This document shows, piece by piece, positions 1-10,890 of a stretch of DNA of 64,000 nt. Origin of the DNA: Cheiracanthium punctorium (lineage: Eukaryota; Arthropoda; Arachnida; Araneae; Cheiracanthiidae); assembly GCA_038373885.1 (NCBI GenBank), contig JAWZYV010000070.1:16814-80813 (forward strand), given 5' to 3'. The notes under the pieces were generated by a model. It was not told the DNA's origin. It worked only from the letters and a program-made list of their open reading frames with translations, and did no database searches. Positions within the stretch are counted from its first letter, which is position 1; each line of letters opens with the position of its first letter. Made by a program: the position numbers and the translations under genes.

Positions 1-1796
1 TTTATTTTCTTTTTTTATTTATTTAAGTATTTAGTATAACTTTGATTAAAATTAAAGTATAATTTAAGTATTTCCCTTAATAATTTTATAAGTACACGAG
101 CAGATAAGTGTGATTAAATAAATTGATACTTAATTAAAAATAAATATGTAATGAAAAAAAGTTATTAATTATAATGTAATATTTACAAAAAAATTAAAAT
201 TATTTATAAGTATATATTCATCAATAATTTATAAACTTTATGAAGCGTGTTTTTGATCGGGACTACCGGTTGACCTTAAATGGTACTCTACATGGTTCAA
301 CACTGTGCGCTCACTACCCTCTATCTCGAAAACGACTCAACGCATAAAAAAACTTTTGGTACAAAAGTTGTAGAGAATTTTATCATCTACAATTTGTTAA
401 TACATACAAATAGCGTAAACCCCATTGGAAACGAGATATTTGCGAAAAATGTGGAAAAAATCGATTTTTGTGATCTTTGACCTTAAATTTTGACAGACGC
501 GGACACCCTACCATATGCAAATTTTCAGACAAGTTTTAGGATGTCAAAATAAAAGTGTATACAAGTTTATAGCTGGGTATCTCAAATTCCGAGGTTAAAC
601 TACTAAGATGACTGGACTAATCAGGCAACTCGGGACGGTTTGTGTGCATGTGAAACACTGCAAGCAGCTGGTTAAGGTTTAGGGTAATGTTCACTCAAAG
701 TTTGTTTCTTTCTTTCTAAAAAAAAAAACATTTATATAAGGTCATTATTTTTTTTAATGTTGGTTGATAATCATTTCGCCGCCCCTTAAATTTGGCCGCC
801 CCGCGTGCGGTGCACCATCTTGCCCCCCGCTAGGATCGGCACTGGTTTTTATGCATTTAATTTCAAGAATGTAATTTAAAACACAACTTAGAATGCAATA
901 AAACATAAGTTGAGAGGGACTTTCATTTGTTTAAGGTAAGTTTATCCATTTATTGTTCTTAGTGCAGTCTGAATTTAATGTTGAATTGTATTAAGCGTAA
1001 CTGTTCTTACTGTAGTACTGGGAGAAAACTAACGAGTTTATATTCATAATGTGTTCACCAAATTTTAAGTTTATATTCATTTAGTTGGTATCATGCTATG
1101 ACCATTATTGTTAGAAATTTTGTTGTTAAGTATATAATGCTGAATGTGTACAGAATCATATTTCTTTAATGTTCAGTTCGAACTTAACTTTTTAAATTAT
1201 TATTTTAACTGTTCTCCCAATGACAGACTTTATGAAATAGTGATAATTTTTTAAAAATGCGTATTATAATTTTGTTTTTTTTCTCGTTTTGTTTGTGTCC
1301 TAACAGATTTTAGACTAATTGTTGTGTGTTAAAAGCTTTTGGTGTAATCAAAAGTACCAGCATTTATTGATTAGCTCATTCGAAACTTAAAGGTACATTC
1401 GAATTTAAATTAAATATCTTATGGGTCAGGGGAGATTAACTAATTTACGTATTGCTAATTATAATTTGTTAAATATAATTCTTATGGTAATAATTTGAAT
1501 CATTAAAATATACATTATTCTACTTTTGAGTTGAAATGGAGAACTCTCATATTTTTTTTTTGTAAATTTGTGCTTTTTTGAAAGCATCAGTAATTGTTTA
1601 GTAATATTTTTTGTTTAAATTTATATTTATTGTTAAAAACTGCTTGTAGGGGAAATTTAATAAAATGTCAGTTTTTATGACCTGTAAAAGTATGCTCTTA
1701 GCTTATTGCACAGTCTGCTACAACAAATTTCACAATAGATGCTTTTCTTATTACTTTTTTACTATCGGTATTATTATTTATTTGACCTCTTATAGC

Positions 1797-1840
<44 letters not shown>

Positions 1841-2401
1841 TTATATTTCATAATTTTTTACAAATTAATAGTAATGTGTGTAAATACTGAATTAATAATC
1901 AGTTCAATGTTTAAAAGCATTGAAATAACTATTCGATATATATCTCTACTTTTGATCATATAATATAAACTCAGTACTTTATTCATTGAGTTTTAACTCA
2001 TGAAATTCGTAAAAAAGTCCTGATTTTTTTGATATAGCTATTCAACTGATTTTTCTCAAAAATTTTATCACAGTACTAACTAAGCCAGTTGGAATTTGTC
2101 AGAAGCAGGTATTTTTCTACTATGCTCTGATAATATTCTTGCTAGCTATTTGTACTGCTGAATGAATGCTGTTTGCTTGCTTCAACCTCACAAAGTTAAG
2201 CGAGTGATTCCTCTTTGAAGAAGGCTGAAAACTATGCTGTTTTTTAGGGTAAGATTAAGTATTAAAAAATAAGCTATAAATATACCTACCTACGAATGGT
2301 TGTTTAAATTCTTTTTTTTCCCCCCATTTTAAGGGTATTAGTAACTGCTGTTGAACTGTGTGTCAAGGTTCAGGTACGTAAATTTTACCTTATTTTTAAA
2401 G
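1..2401. other. AT-rich stretch without a recognisable gene
   Basis: No ORF here resembles a known protein. The DNA is strongly AT-rich, with a TA microsatellite at about 1803-1849 and many A/T runs. The only structured piece is a GC-rich element end at about 776-844. It lies directly upstream of the P-element-like gene, so the far end could contain that element's 5' terminus, but I could not identify a terminal repeat. Confidence 0.6.
776..844. repeat. GC-rich end of an hAT-like element (fragment)
   Basis: A short GC-rich island in AT-rich DNA that ends in GATCGGCACTG. Read on the minus strand it begins CAGTGCCGATC, the style of end seen in hAT-type elements elsewhere in this window. No matching second end was found, so this is a solitary end. 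Confidence 0.35.
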
Positions 2402-2560
2402 ATGCCTTATAAATGTTCAGTTCCGGCCTGCAGGGGAAATTATGATGAGTCCAATAAAGTAGTTGTTTTTGGATTTCCCACTGATGCCACAACAAAGAGA
2501 GAAATGGTTACATGCCATACCAAGAGAAAATTTTAACATCACAAAGAACTCTAAGGTAAG
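2402..2560 (+). pseudogene. THAP zinc-finger exon of the P-element-like gene
   Basis: The first ATG of the THAP domain is at 2402. Its residues CSVPAC give the first zinc-ligand pair, followed by VFGFPTD, typical of THAP strands. About codon 37 the reading frame slips by one. After the slip the typical KWLHAIPRENF appears, which carries the invariant Trp. Two overlapping donor-like GTAAG/GTAAA sites lie at 2556-2566. The remaining THAP ligands (VCERHF) are in the next exon after an AG acceptor at 3332-3333, so an intron of about 770 bp is inferred. Confidence 0.75.
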
Positions 2561-3333
2561 GTAAAATTTATATTAAAAAGTGAATTTCTTAAACATTTGT
2601 CAGTTCATCGATAATTTTATCACTAAAATTAAGTAGAATTTCTGAACTATAAGTTAAAGTCAATGCTTTCTGTGAAAGATTAATAAATTTTTGACAAACT
2701 ATGGTCAGAAAGTTCTCTAGTGTTTCAACACTTCTTACAAAAGTGATTATTTAGCAGGTGTATCAAGATGACGTTTGCGACCCACATTCATATGTAACTC
2801 TTAATCCTTGTGATGTGCATTGTCTCCCCTAAAAGTTTGTAAACGACCTTTTGAGATACCCTGTATATACTAGATAAATGTCTATCTATTTATTAATTAT
2901 AGAGTTTTCAATTAAACAATTTTTTTGTCCAAAAGCTTTTTAATTAATAAGTAAGTGTACGTACCTTCCTCTTGTACAAATGATATCAAGAAAGCAGAAG
3001 CAAGTAAAATTAAGATAAACTGTTGTCCTATATTTCTTGAAATTCGTAAATTAATGAATTATGAAAGTAATTCAAAATTATAATAAATTAATTTTTAAAC
3101 TTTGGAAACACAATTGAATTTTTGTTCATGCACCATGTGATTTGAATTAAATAAAAAGCTGCAAATTATTTGTTACTTTAAATGCAAATGAATGAACAAT
3201 TAGAATAGTTTATGGCTTTTGATAATTAATATACAGTATGAAATATCCCTAAATTTGAAATAAGTACTTTAAAATTTGTTCTTTATAAATTTGAAAAATT
3301 TCGTACTCATTTGTAAGTTGCTTTATTTTAAAG

Positions 3334-3727
3334 ACGTTATTCTACTGAGGTAAACTTTTTCAAGGTATGTGAGAGACATTTTAAAGATGGCGAAGTGCTG
3401 CGTCACACAACATTTTATAATGAAAAGACAGGAGAAACCATATCGGCACCTCTTAGAAAGCCGAAGTTGAAGGAAAATGCCGTGCCAAGTATTTTTCCCG
3501 GCTGTTCTTCATGTTTGCCTTCATCATCATCATCATCACTTAGAGAGAGTCCATCTAAAAAGAGGCAAAGATTGGAGCATGCACAAGTAGAACTTGCCAT
3601 TGCTGAAAGTTTGAATTCTAAACTTGACTATGATTCCAAATTTACTTTCAATAGTTTTCCCGAGTTACAAAATTGCATTAAAGAACACACACTTTCTTCA
3701 TTTTGGTTATTTGAAGAAAAAAAATGA
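3334..3727 (+). pseudogene. Second exon of the P-element-like transposase
   Basis: The exon follows an acceptor (TTTATTTTAAAG) and reads RYSTEVNFFKVCERHFKDG, which supplies the final Cys and His of the THAP finger. It continues through a Ser-rich linker (SSSSSS) and a stretch rich in Lys/Glu. The frame ends at a TGA just after GAAGAAAAAAAA. With one base less in that A-run the reading continues as NEILLFLNLSLEDDIPSIKYA, so the stop looks like a homopolymer frameshift. The Helitron begins 55 bp later. Confidence 0.7.
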
Positions 3728-3781
3728 AATTTTGTTATTTTTAAATCTTTCTTTAGAAGATGATATCCCTTCTATAAAATA

Positions 3782-4973
3782 CTAGCGCTACCCGCGACTT
3801 CGTCCGCGTCGGCTTTAGAATTAGGTCCCGAGAGAAACGAAGCATGTGTGAATAACAAATAGGTTTGCGACTAAAGAAACTGCATTTAAATATTATTTGC
3901 CTTTTTACTTATTTTAAATTAAAGTATAATGCTTGGTAGTATACTTCATTTAAAATAAGAGAGAATGCAGAATTACTAAATTTAGATTTTTTTCAAGCAT
4001 TTGGCGAATAGAGACAGTTACGACGTATTTGCGAACTGTTTTCAGTGTTCTTGTAAAAGAAATATTTATGCTATATGCATGAATTTTAGCCTATGTTAAT
4101 CAGGAAGAGTGCAGCTTTCTATTAGCGAAAAAGTTTTAGAATCGGTTCTGTAGTTAAAGAGATGCCCATAGAGCGTAATGTATTAGAATTATTTTGAGTG
4201 TTCCTGTAAAAGGACTATTTGAGCTACATGCATGAATTTTAGCCTATAATACTCAAGAATAGTGTAGCTTACTATCAGTGAAAAAAGTTTTCGAATCGGT
4301 TCGGTACTTACTGAGATACACATAGAGCGTAATGTAATTCTTATGAGTATCCCTGTAAAAGAACTATTTGTGATATATGCATAAAAGGTAGCCTATAACA
4401 CTCAGGGTCCCTCCAGTGTCTAAGAGGTTCTACTCTCAAAACTGGAAGGCGGGAGGTGCCAGGTTCAAACTCCGGTCGCGCCTGTCGACCTAGCCGCTCG
4501 CAGTTTTCCGTGTTTTTTTTCCAAAAACTCGCGAAAATACTGGCTAGGATCCCTTAGAAAATACCACACAGAGGAATTCTCCATATACGCCTAGGACCCT
4601 ATAGGCCTAGGACTTTCAATCAGTGAAGAAAGTTTTAAAATCGGTTTAGTTGCTACAAAATTTCCATAGAGCGCAATGCATTAGCATTATTTTGAGTGTC
4701 TTTGTAAAAGAATTATTTATGCTATATGCTTGAAAGGTTGCCTGTATGTTAATTCAGGGCATAAGCTATCTTCATTCCAAATTTTTCCAACTACTTTTGT
4801 GTGATTCAGTCAAAAACATCCGAACACATAAAGGAGTAGCCTATAACCAACTCCAGGGTCCCATCTATATCTAAACCGAAATGCATCGTAATCGATTCAG
4901 CGGTTTAGGTGTGAAAGCGTCATAAACAAACGAACAAACAAACTCACTTTCGCATTTATAATATTAGTTAGGA
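3782..4973 (-). mobile_element. Non-autonomous Helitron inside the P-like transposase gene
   Basis: On the minus strand the element starts TCCTAACTAATATTATAAAT and ends in CTAG after a short hairpin (GCGGAC-GAA-GTCGC). The flanks are A and T, as expected for Helitron insertion without target duplication. It is 1192 bp, has no ORF and consists mainly of tandem units of about 152 bp (repeat marks near 4039, 4193 and 4345). The spacing then jumps to 348 bp at 4693 because a SINE is inserted. The flanking gene sequence continues on both sides in the same transposase (SIKYA... then TVNNDLVLNASF), so the insertion point is within coding sequence. Confidence 0.8.
4406..4612 (+). repeat. tRNA-derived SINE (family 1) nested in the Helitron
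   Basis: It carries an RNA polymerase III B-box-like GGTTCAAACTC at 4462-4472, preceded by a decayed head and followed by the conserved body with CAGTTTTCCG and GGATCCCTTAGAAA. The same body occurs at 31100-31300 and in reverse at 31690-31892. Its length accounts for the extra distance between Helitron tandem units, which supports a nested insertion. Confidence 0.65.
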
Positions 4974-5237
4974 TGCGTAACTGTTAACAATGATCTCGTG
5001 TTAAATGCTTCATTTATGGGAGAAAAGCTTCCAGAATATAAGCAGGTCTCATTACCAATTAAAGTTAATAATTTAAACCAAATATTTGACATTCTTGATT
5101 ACTTAGAAAAGGATCCCTGCGCTGAATCATCAAGCTCTCTAAATGACAAAATGGATGTAATTGAGTCTATTATTAAAAATGCAGAGGATATATTTGCAGA
5201 CAAAAATAAAATTTTCTTCGAATTTTTTCTTTAGCAG

Positions 5238-5861
5238 TTGCATTTACTTAAATGTAAACCTCAACGTTACAGATATTCTCCCAATCTGCTTGTGTTCGCA
5301 TCTCTTTTATTTTATATTCCCCCCCCCAATCCTATAAAAAACTCCCAATATGTCATTCTTCCAGATCCAAGTACCATTCGAAAGATTGGTACTATTATAA
5401 AAAAATCTCCCCAAACAGAACTTACCGATTTTCTTGCTTATTCCAAACATGCCTTTCATAATCTAAAAGATGATGACATTAATGTATTTCTTATGATTGA
5501 CGAAGTCCATGTTAAACCTTTTCCGGATTACAAAAGGGGGAAATATCGTTGGAATGGCATACGACAGTTCAAAATTAGCTATCAGTGTGCATGTATTTAT
5601 GTGTGTTACAAAGTCTGTTTTCTCCATACAAGGATGCTATTCATATGTTACCAATTAATCCGTTTGACGCTTCTGAACTTTTTGATACGATGAAAAAAAA
5701 TTATAATAGGGCTTGAGGAGATAGGTTTCAAAGTAATGGGGATGATAACTGATAACAATTCTATCAATCGTGCAGCAGCAAGTAACTTTGCGTATCCCCC
5801 CAAATCGCAAGTTCAGTATGACCACCCAGTAGATAAGTCCCGTCCCCTATTTTATGTAATA
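5238..5861 (+). pseudogene. Catalytic core segment of the P-element-like transposase
   Basis: This block aligns by eye with the RNase H-like core of P/THAP9 transposases. It shows PDPSTIRKIGT, then FLMIDEVHVKP with the first catalytic-type Asp, then KVMGMITDNNSINRAAA with the second. Just upstream a TAG at 5232-5234 interrupts an otherwise continuous frame from 4998. Between about 5580 and 5730 the frame is lost and then recovered. The block is cut at 5861 by a mariner MITE. Confidence 0.75.
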
Positions 5862-6362
5862 TTGGGTTGGCAACAAAGTAATTGCGTTTTCTTGTATAAA
5901 ATTCAAGCAAATAAGTTTTCAACAAGTTTTTAATTACAGGTAAGCTGTGCCTGAACATACGATTCATATTTGTTACATTTTAAAGTAAGAATTTCACTGG
6001 CAGTATTTTTTTTCGTCCATAAAAGATGGCCATCCTCCCCCTTTTTTCGCTTCTATCCTCCTTAGAGGGCACTATTAAAAATGTCCTGAAATTAATTTTT
6101 AGGTATTCGTGACTGCTGCATTTTACAGAAAGAATTTCACGGATATCTCTACTTTTATTTGAGATCAGGCGGGATATGTTAAAAGAACTTTTTGGCCCCT
6201 TACCCCCCCCTAAGACTACGATTTTTGCAAAATGCTCTCTGATCTAGCACCTATGTTGAAGAACTCACGTACGTGCCGAATTTCGCATAATTAACTTCAG
6301 TAGTTTTGGCCAGGCGAAGTATTGACATACGGAAAAACGCAATTGCTTTGTTGCCAACCCAA
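5862..6362. mobile_element. 501-bp mariner-type MITE with TA duplication
   Basis: The ends are TTGGGTTGGCAACAAAGTAA and its near-perfect inverse (…GCTTTGTTGCCAACCCAA), typical of irritans-like mariner termini. They are flanked by TA at 5860-5861 and 6363-6364. There is no transposase ORF inside. If the element and one TA are removed, the host transposase frame runs through the junction (FYVIDSVHIFKCVRNNG), so the insertion is clean and later than the coding sequence. Confidence 0.9.
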
Positions 6363-6403
6363 TAGATTCAGTACACATCTTTAAATGTGTAAGAAATAAT
6401 GGG

Positions 6404-6960
6404 TTGAATAATCATAAATATGGGTATTTTTTTTACCATCCAGATTTTGATTATTTAAAGGACACATTCACTGCCTCTTTATCATCCGTGAGAAAACTGT
6501 ACGATTTGGAATGTTCAAGTTTATTGAAATTTGGGTACGGGTTAACACGTAAAGCTCTATGGCCGACCCATTTAGAAAGACAAAATGTTCAACTAGCGTT
6601 AAAACTTTTTAGTAGAGATGTTGTACTTGCTTTGAATGAATTTACAATGAAATACAATGAAAATACAATGCTATGAGCAAACAGCTAAATTCATAAATAT
6701 AATCTGTACCTGGTGGGATATTGTGAATGTTAAGACGCCCAATAAGGGAAGATGTAAACGTAATGATATGTGTGAACCTCTAACGAGTAATCCGTGTGAT
6801 AAAAAGTTGATATTTTTGAAACAGCTAGTTTCGTGGGTGGGGAAATCTTGATTCAAACAATGGAAGACTTTCCAAAGAGACCTTCCTTGCTCTCAGCCAC
6901 ACTTCACAAGCTTTTATTGAAATAGTAGATTACTGCACAAAATCATTCAAAAAGGAATAT
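6404..6960 (+). pseudogene. Distal part of the P-element-like transposase
   Basis: It reads HPDFDYLKDTFTASLSSVRK, then LTRKALWPTHLERQNVQLAL, the conserved block before the last acidic residue in P/THAP9 proteins. A +1 frame change near 6660 leads to TAKFINIICTWWDIVNVKTP and FLKQLVSWVGKS. A further change leads to GRLSKETFLALSHTSQAF up to about 6955. The C-terminal remainder resumes after a break near 6963-7170. Confidence 0.75.
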
Positions 6961-6962
6961 AC

Positions 6963-7170
6963 CCAGACAGCACATAAGCTTAAATCAAGCTTGACATTGA
7001 CTTGAATTTGACGTATTAATACAAGCTTGACAGTTCAATCCATTAGCTTGATTATTGCGCTGATAGCGCCATCTGTCGCTGTAGGCGAGAAGGAGAATGG
7101 ACATTGAAAAGTCTAAGGGGAAGGAATGAATGGGATAAGCCCCTCTGAAGTGTAACACGAAGGGAGTTTT
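6963..7170. repeat. Probable insertion in the P-like gene starting CCCAGACAGCACA
   Basis: The transposase reading stops at about 6955 and recognisable coding resumes after about 7200. The intervening DNA begins CCCAGACAGCACATAAGC and has short AAGCTTGA repeats. The start resembles the CCCAGCAAACACAGCC ends at 15288 and 19437, but I see no clear terminal repeat or TSD. Confidence 0.3.
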
Positions 7171-7423
7171 AGTTTTATTTACATCTAATTAACATTAGTA
7201 ATTCCATTAACTAAGTGTTCACATTGTCGCCAGAATTTGATAACGGATAAAACATCTATTCCACATGATAATTATAAACTGATAGAAGTAAAAGATAGGG
7301 GGGGGATTATTATATCCTAGTAAATTAGTAGTAAATGCTGTTATCCATACATATATTGTTGTTCAAAAGCTAATTAGTGAGAAGTATGAGGATAAATTTC
7401 TTAAAGTAATAAATCAACGCTCT

Positions 7424-7606
7424 TTGGTTGTTAATCTTGTAGAAAATATTTTAGTAACGAAAGACATATTCCTTTCATCTGATATTTGCGAGGAAGGACA
7501 TGATACATTACAACTGATGAAGATAATTCTAAGGTCCGCAACTAATAGCTTACTAAATAATTACTGCAAAGTGAAAAATGATGACCAGAAAAAAAAAAAA
7601 CCCTAA
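7424..7606 (+). pseudogene. C-terminal tail of the P-element-like transposase
   Basis: An open segment reading SLVVNLVENILVTKDIFLS, preceded in another frame by KYEDKFLKVINQR. It matches the position and character of the C-terminal helical region of THAP9-like proteins. It ends in a Lys-rich run encoded by an A tract. It is too short and degenerate to be assigned without the upstream context. Confidence 0.5.
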
Positions 7607-7699
7607 TGCAACTGCTTCAAAGAATAAAAGAAAACTTGAAACATTTTCTAAGAATTCATTGTCTGATAAAGTAGATTCTAGTCAGAATAATTAACATAA

Positions 7700-8510
7700 A
7701 AATGCGTTATGTAACTGCGGTTTCAAAGGTAGAAAATTTGTAAAACAGATTAATTGAATGGGGGGGAAAAATCTGGTACCATACAAGTTAAGAAAATAAT
7801 ATTGTAAATGATAAGAGAAAACCAGTGAATAAAATTATCTTTATTTTAAATAGTGCTGTCAGATTTGCTCACTTATTTTTCAATGGGAAGGGTTTTTTAA
7901 ACGTAACATTTTATTTTCTAGTAATTTAAAAAGTATAACTGAAATATAATGCTCATTTGCTTAACGATTTATTTGTTTTATAAAATAATGAAAGTTCTCC
8001 TAATGTAATAAGGTTTATTTTAATTGATTAATGAGGCTTCTAATCTAAACTACTTTTACACCAATTATTTCTTACACATTGTTACAGCTGCAGAAAAAGT
8101 TACAAAGAAAGGTAGTTTTATTTAATGATTATCTTACTAATACTAATGAAAGGAATTTTATAGTAGTAGTATTTGGCATCTTCTGGATCCTGGAATCTTA
8201 TTCTTATATTTAAAAAAAATAGAATGTCAAAACTTTTACTCCAAAGGAATTGCAACACTATTTAGCGTTAATGATATTATTCATACTGTTAAAATATAGA
8301 AATGTGTTACTTAAAATACATATTACATTTGAGGTGTTTTTATATAAAATAAATTAATAATAAATGAGCCAATGGTAAAGTTTTAGCAAGCTTTTAAGGT
8401 AAACTGTACAACTTACAAAATATCAAGATTTTAGTCTTTTGTGATGTTAAAATATCAAAAACATATTTGAAATTATATGTTGTGTATGTACGTTATATAT
8501 TCTTCATAGA
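7700..8510. other. AT-rich stretch, no gene seen
   Basis: No ORF of note and no recognisable element ends. It may contain the 3' terminal region of the P-like element, but no inverse of an upstream terminus was found. Confidence 0.5.
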
Positions 8511-9235
8511 AAAAAAAAATTCATTATTAAACATTTTGTATGTCCTTAATTTCTAATTCATTCATATTTGTTATCTTAAATTTTACGTTTCTTATTAATT
8601 TACACAATTGCAGTTCACAGATTTGCTAATTAAAAAATCCTGATAAAAATAAGTCAAAATTAATTTACATTTTAGCAATGCTTGTATTGTACAAGTAATG
8701 CAGAAAGTTTTAATTCATAATCTTATTTGATTACAAATTTAATTTTTATCCTTGTTTATAGTGAATTTCGATTTTCATTTTTATAATATTCTACCAATTT
8801 ACCTTTTAAAAATTAGAAGTAAAAGCTTCTTTTTCTTTTTTTTTTATATAAAGGTTGATTCTTTTTTGTGCATATATATATATATGCATATATGGTGTAT
8901 TCTCAATAAATATATTATGTTTGTTGCCCTGCTATTTGTTTCATAGAAATAAAAGGTAATTATTTATTCAACATTTTGTAAGTCATTCATTTCCAACACA
9001 TTCATATTTGTTAACTTAAATGTTACGCTTGTTATTCACTTACGCAAATTTAATTCACATCTTTGCTAAAGAAATCCTGATAAAAATGAGTGAAATTTAA
9101 TTTAACATTTTACTGGTATTCATATTGTACGAATAATGTCGAAAGTTTGAATTGATAATCTTAATGGGTTTCAAATTTAATTTTAATCCATATTTATAAG
9201 GAGTTTTCATTTCGATAAAATTCTACCCATTTCCT
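8511..9235. repeat. Diverged direct duplication, about 445-bp period
   Basis: The segment starting near 8511 (ACATTTTGTATGTCC, TTCATATTTGTTA, AATCCTGATAAAAAT, ATTGTACAAGTAATG, ATCTTATTTGATTAC) recurs in the same order from about 8955 (ACATTTTGTAAGTCA, TTCATATTTGTTA, AATCCTGATAAAAAT, ATTGTACGAATAATG). Numerous substitutions and small gaps show it is old. No ORF is conserved between the copies. Confidence 0.75.
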
Positions 9236-9531
9236 TTTCTAAAACTAAAAATAAAAAATAAAAACATATATAAGTAAAAGCTTTCATAAAAAAAGGGTTG
9301 GGGGAACTGATTTAAATATATCAATCCTACTCGCATGTTGCGGAAACAAGTAGTAAAAATTTTTTTAAATCCATATATTAATGTGACCATTCATTATTTC
9401 TGATGAATTTTCTCATCAAAATTGTGTCAAAAAAGCGGTATGTTAAACATCCGTGACTCTCAGACCTCAGTTTGCGATAAACTTGCTCCCTCCGCCTACA
9501 TGGGATGACTCATTTCAACAGCCAGCAGGCC

Positions 9532-10890
9532 CAGGCCCGGCCTTAGAAATTTCTCGGCCCTAGGCAATGGCAAAGTAGGCGGCCCTGGTCAAAATCAAGA
9601 TAGGCGGCCCTGTACACATTTTCAAACCTTAATGCCTCCATACACACATACGTACATATACATAAATGCATTGATACATGTATAATAGGTTCACTCATTG
9701 TGAAAAAATATTCACACACAGTTTGGAAACCTCTGATTTATACAATATTTTTTTTTTTTTTGCTTATTTGTTTAATTTATCTTGGTTAGGACCAATATAA
9801 AATAAGATTGTTAAGCTTTAGTTTAATAAACCAGTTCTTGATTCCTTTAGGACACATTAAAATAATGCAAACAAAACATAATTTAAAAAATATGAATAGA
9901 AATTATTAAATTTTAATAGTAAAAAAGAAGTATACATTTCTAAAAATAGCTAATTTACAGTTGATCGTGAATTGGCAAAAAAGATTATTTGTTAGTTTGT
10001 TTTTAGGGTTTATATCAGTCAATCCTGTTAGTGTAATGTATTAGTGTAATATCAGTCAATGGAAGAATCTTCTGCTGGTTGGTGAAGACTCATTCCCAGA
10101 AATAATTTGAACTATTGGCTTTTATATTTACTCAGCTGAAGAATCAAAAACCAAATAATGCATTAAATCTTCTTCAGAAGATTGTTTAGTGGCATATTTT
10201 ATAACGGGGTTTTTCGGGCCTTTTTATTTGCAAATTCATCAATTAACTCCGTAACGCGCAATGTCATTTTCAATTAATATTAGAGACAATCCAACTAACC
10301 TTTCTTGAGACATAGTTGATCTTAAGTAAGTTTTAATGAGCTTTAGTTTTGAAAAGCTGCGTTCAGCAGATGCAACAGTCACAGGCATTGTTAATAAAAT
10401 TCTCAGTATGATGCATAAATTCGGTAAAACTTCATCCAATCCTCTTTCAAGTAAATATTTTAAAGTTCTTGCAGGAGACATATTATCTGCTGCGATGTTT
10501 CTAAAAGTACTGAGCTCCGTAAAAAGGTTCATTCCATCAATATCTTTTTCTGTGTTTTTATTTGTAAGCAGTCTTTCGGCATTCATACATTTGTCTTTCA
10601 AGTGCTGATCACTATTATTTGTTAAATCTTCTGCATCAAAAACACAAAAACCGACAAAAGAAACCTCGATTAGAAAAATTGTGAAGGATGCAAATTATTT
10701 CGAGATCGTTAAAGAAGTTTCTTTCAAGAATCAGTCATTAGCGGCCCTAGGCAAAAACTGGGAACGGGAAAAAAAACAAAAAAAAAAACATGCATTTAGA
10801 TTTTTATTGAAAATTATTTGATCGGCGGCCCCCTTTAATGGGCGGCCTTAGGCGGTCGCCTAGGTTCGCCTAATGGTAAAGCCGGCCCTG
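9532..10890 (-). mobile_element. 1359-bp hAT element with perfect 8-bp TSD
   Basis: The ends are CAGGCCCGGCCTTA (left) and the inverse of CAGGGCCGGCTTTA (right). The element is flanked by AGCAGGCC at 9524-9531 and again at 10891-10898, a perfect 8-bp duplication as expected for hAT. The interior carries only the C-terminal end of a transposase on the minus strand, so it is a deletion derivative. Confidence 0.93.
10239..10601 (-). pseudogene. hAT transposase C-terminal dimerisation domain (fragment)
   Basis: The 120-residue ORF contains LPNLCIILRILLTMPVTVAS and AERSFSKLKLIKTYLRSTMS, the hallmark of the hAT-family dimerisation region found in ZMYM-like and 'repressor of PKR inhibitor-like' proteins. 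The ORF stops after GVN. In the next frame the usual ending ELIDEFANKKARKTPL follows before a stop at about 10200, so a one-base frameshift removed the tail. The BED finger and catalytic core are missing. The element ends surround it on both sides, which makes this the element's own remnant rather than a host gene. Confidence 0.9.

Larger units (their letters stand above)
2402..7606 (+). pseudogene. THAP9/P-element-like transposase, broken and interrupted
   Basis: This is a decayed transposase gene of the P-element/THAP9 family, a nuclear DNA transposase with an N-terminal C2CH THAP zinc finger and an RNase H-like core. Visible in order: the THAP start MPYKCSVPAC (2402); a second exon with VCERHF (about 3334-3727); a segment with NASFMGEKLPEYKQVSLP (4998-); the first catalytic-type Asp in FLMIDEVHVKP (about 5496); the second in MGMITDNNSINR (5736-); HPDFDYLKD and LTRKALWPTHLERQNVQLAL (6404-); WWDIVNVKTPNKG (about 6711-); and a C-terminal tail (7424-7606). 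Damage includes a frameshift in the THAP domain, a frameshift at an A-run near 3715-3724, a TAG at 5232-5234, frame changes near 5580-5730 and 6660, a Helitron at 3782-4973 and a mariner MITE at 5862-6362. It cannot make an intact protein. The family assignment rests on motif order and I am fairly sure of it. Confidence 0.85.
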
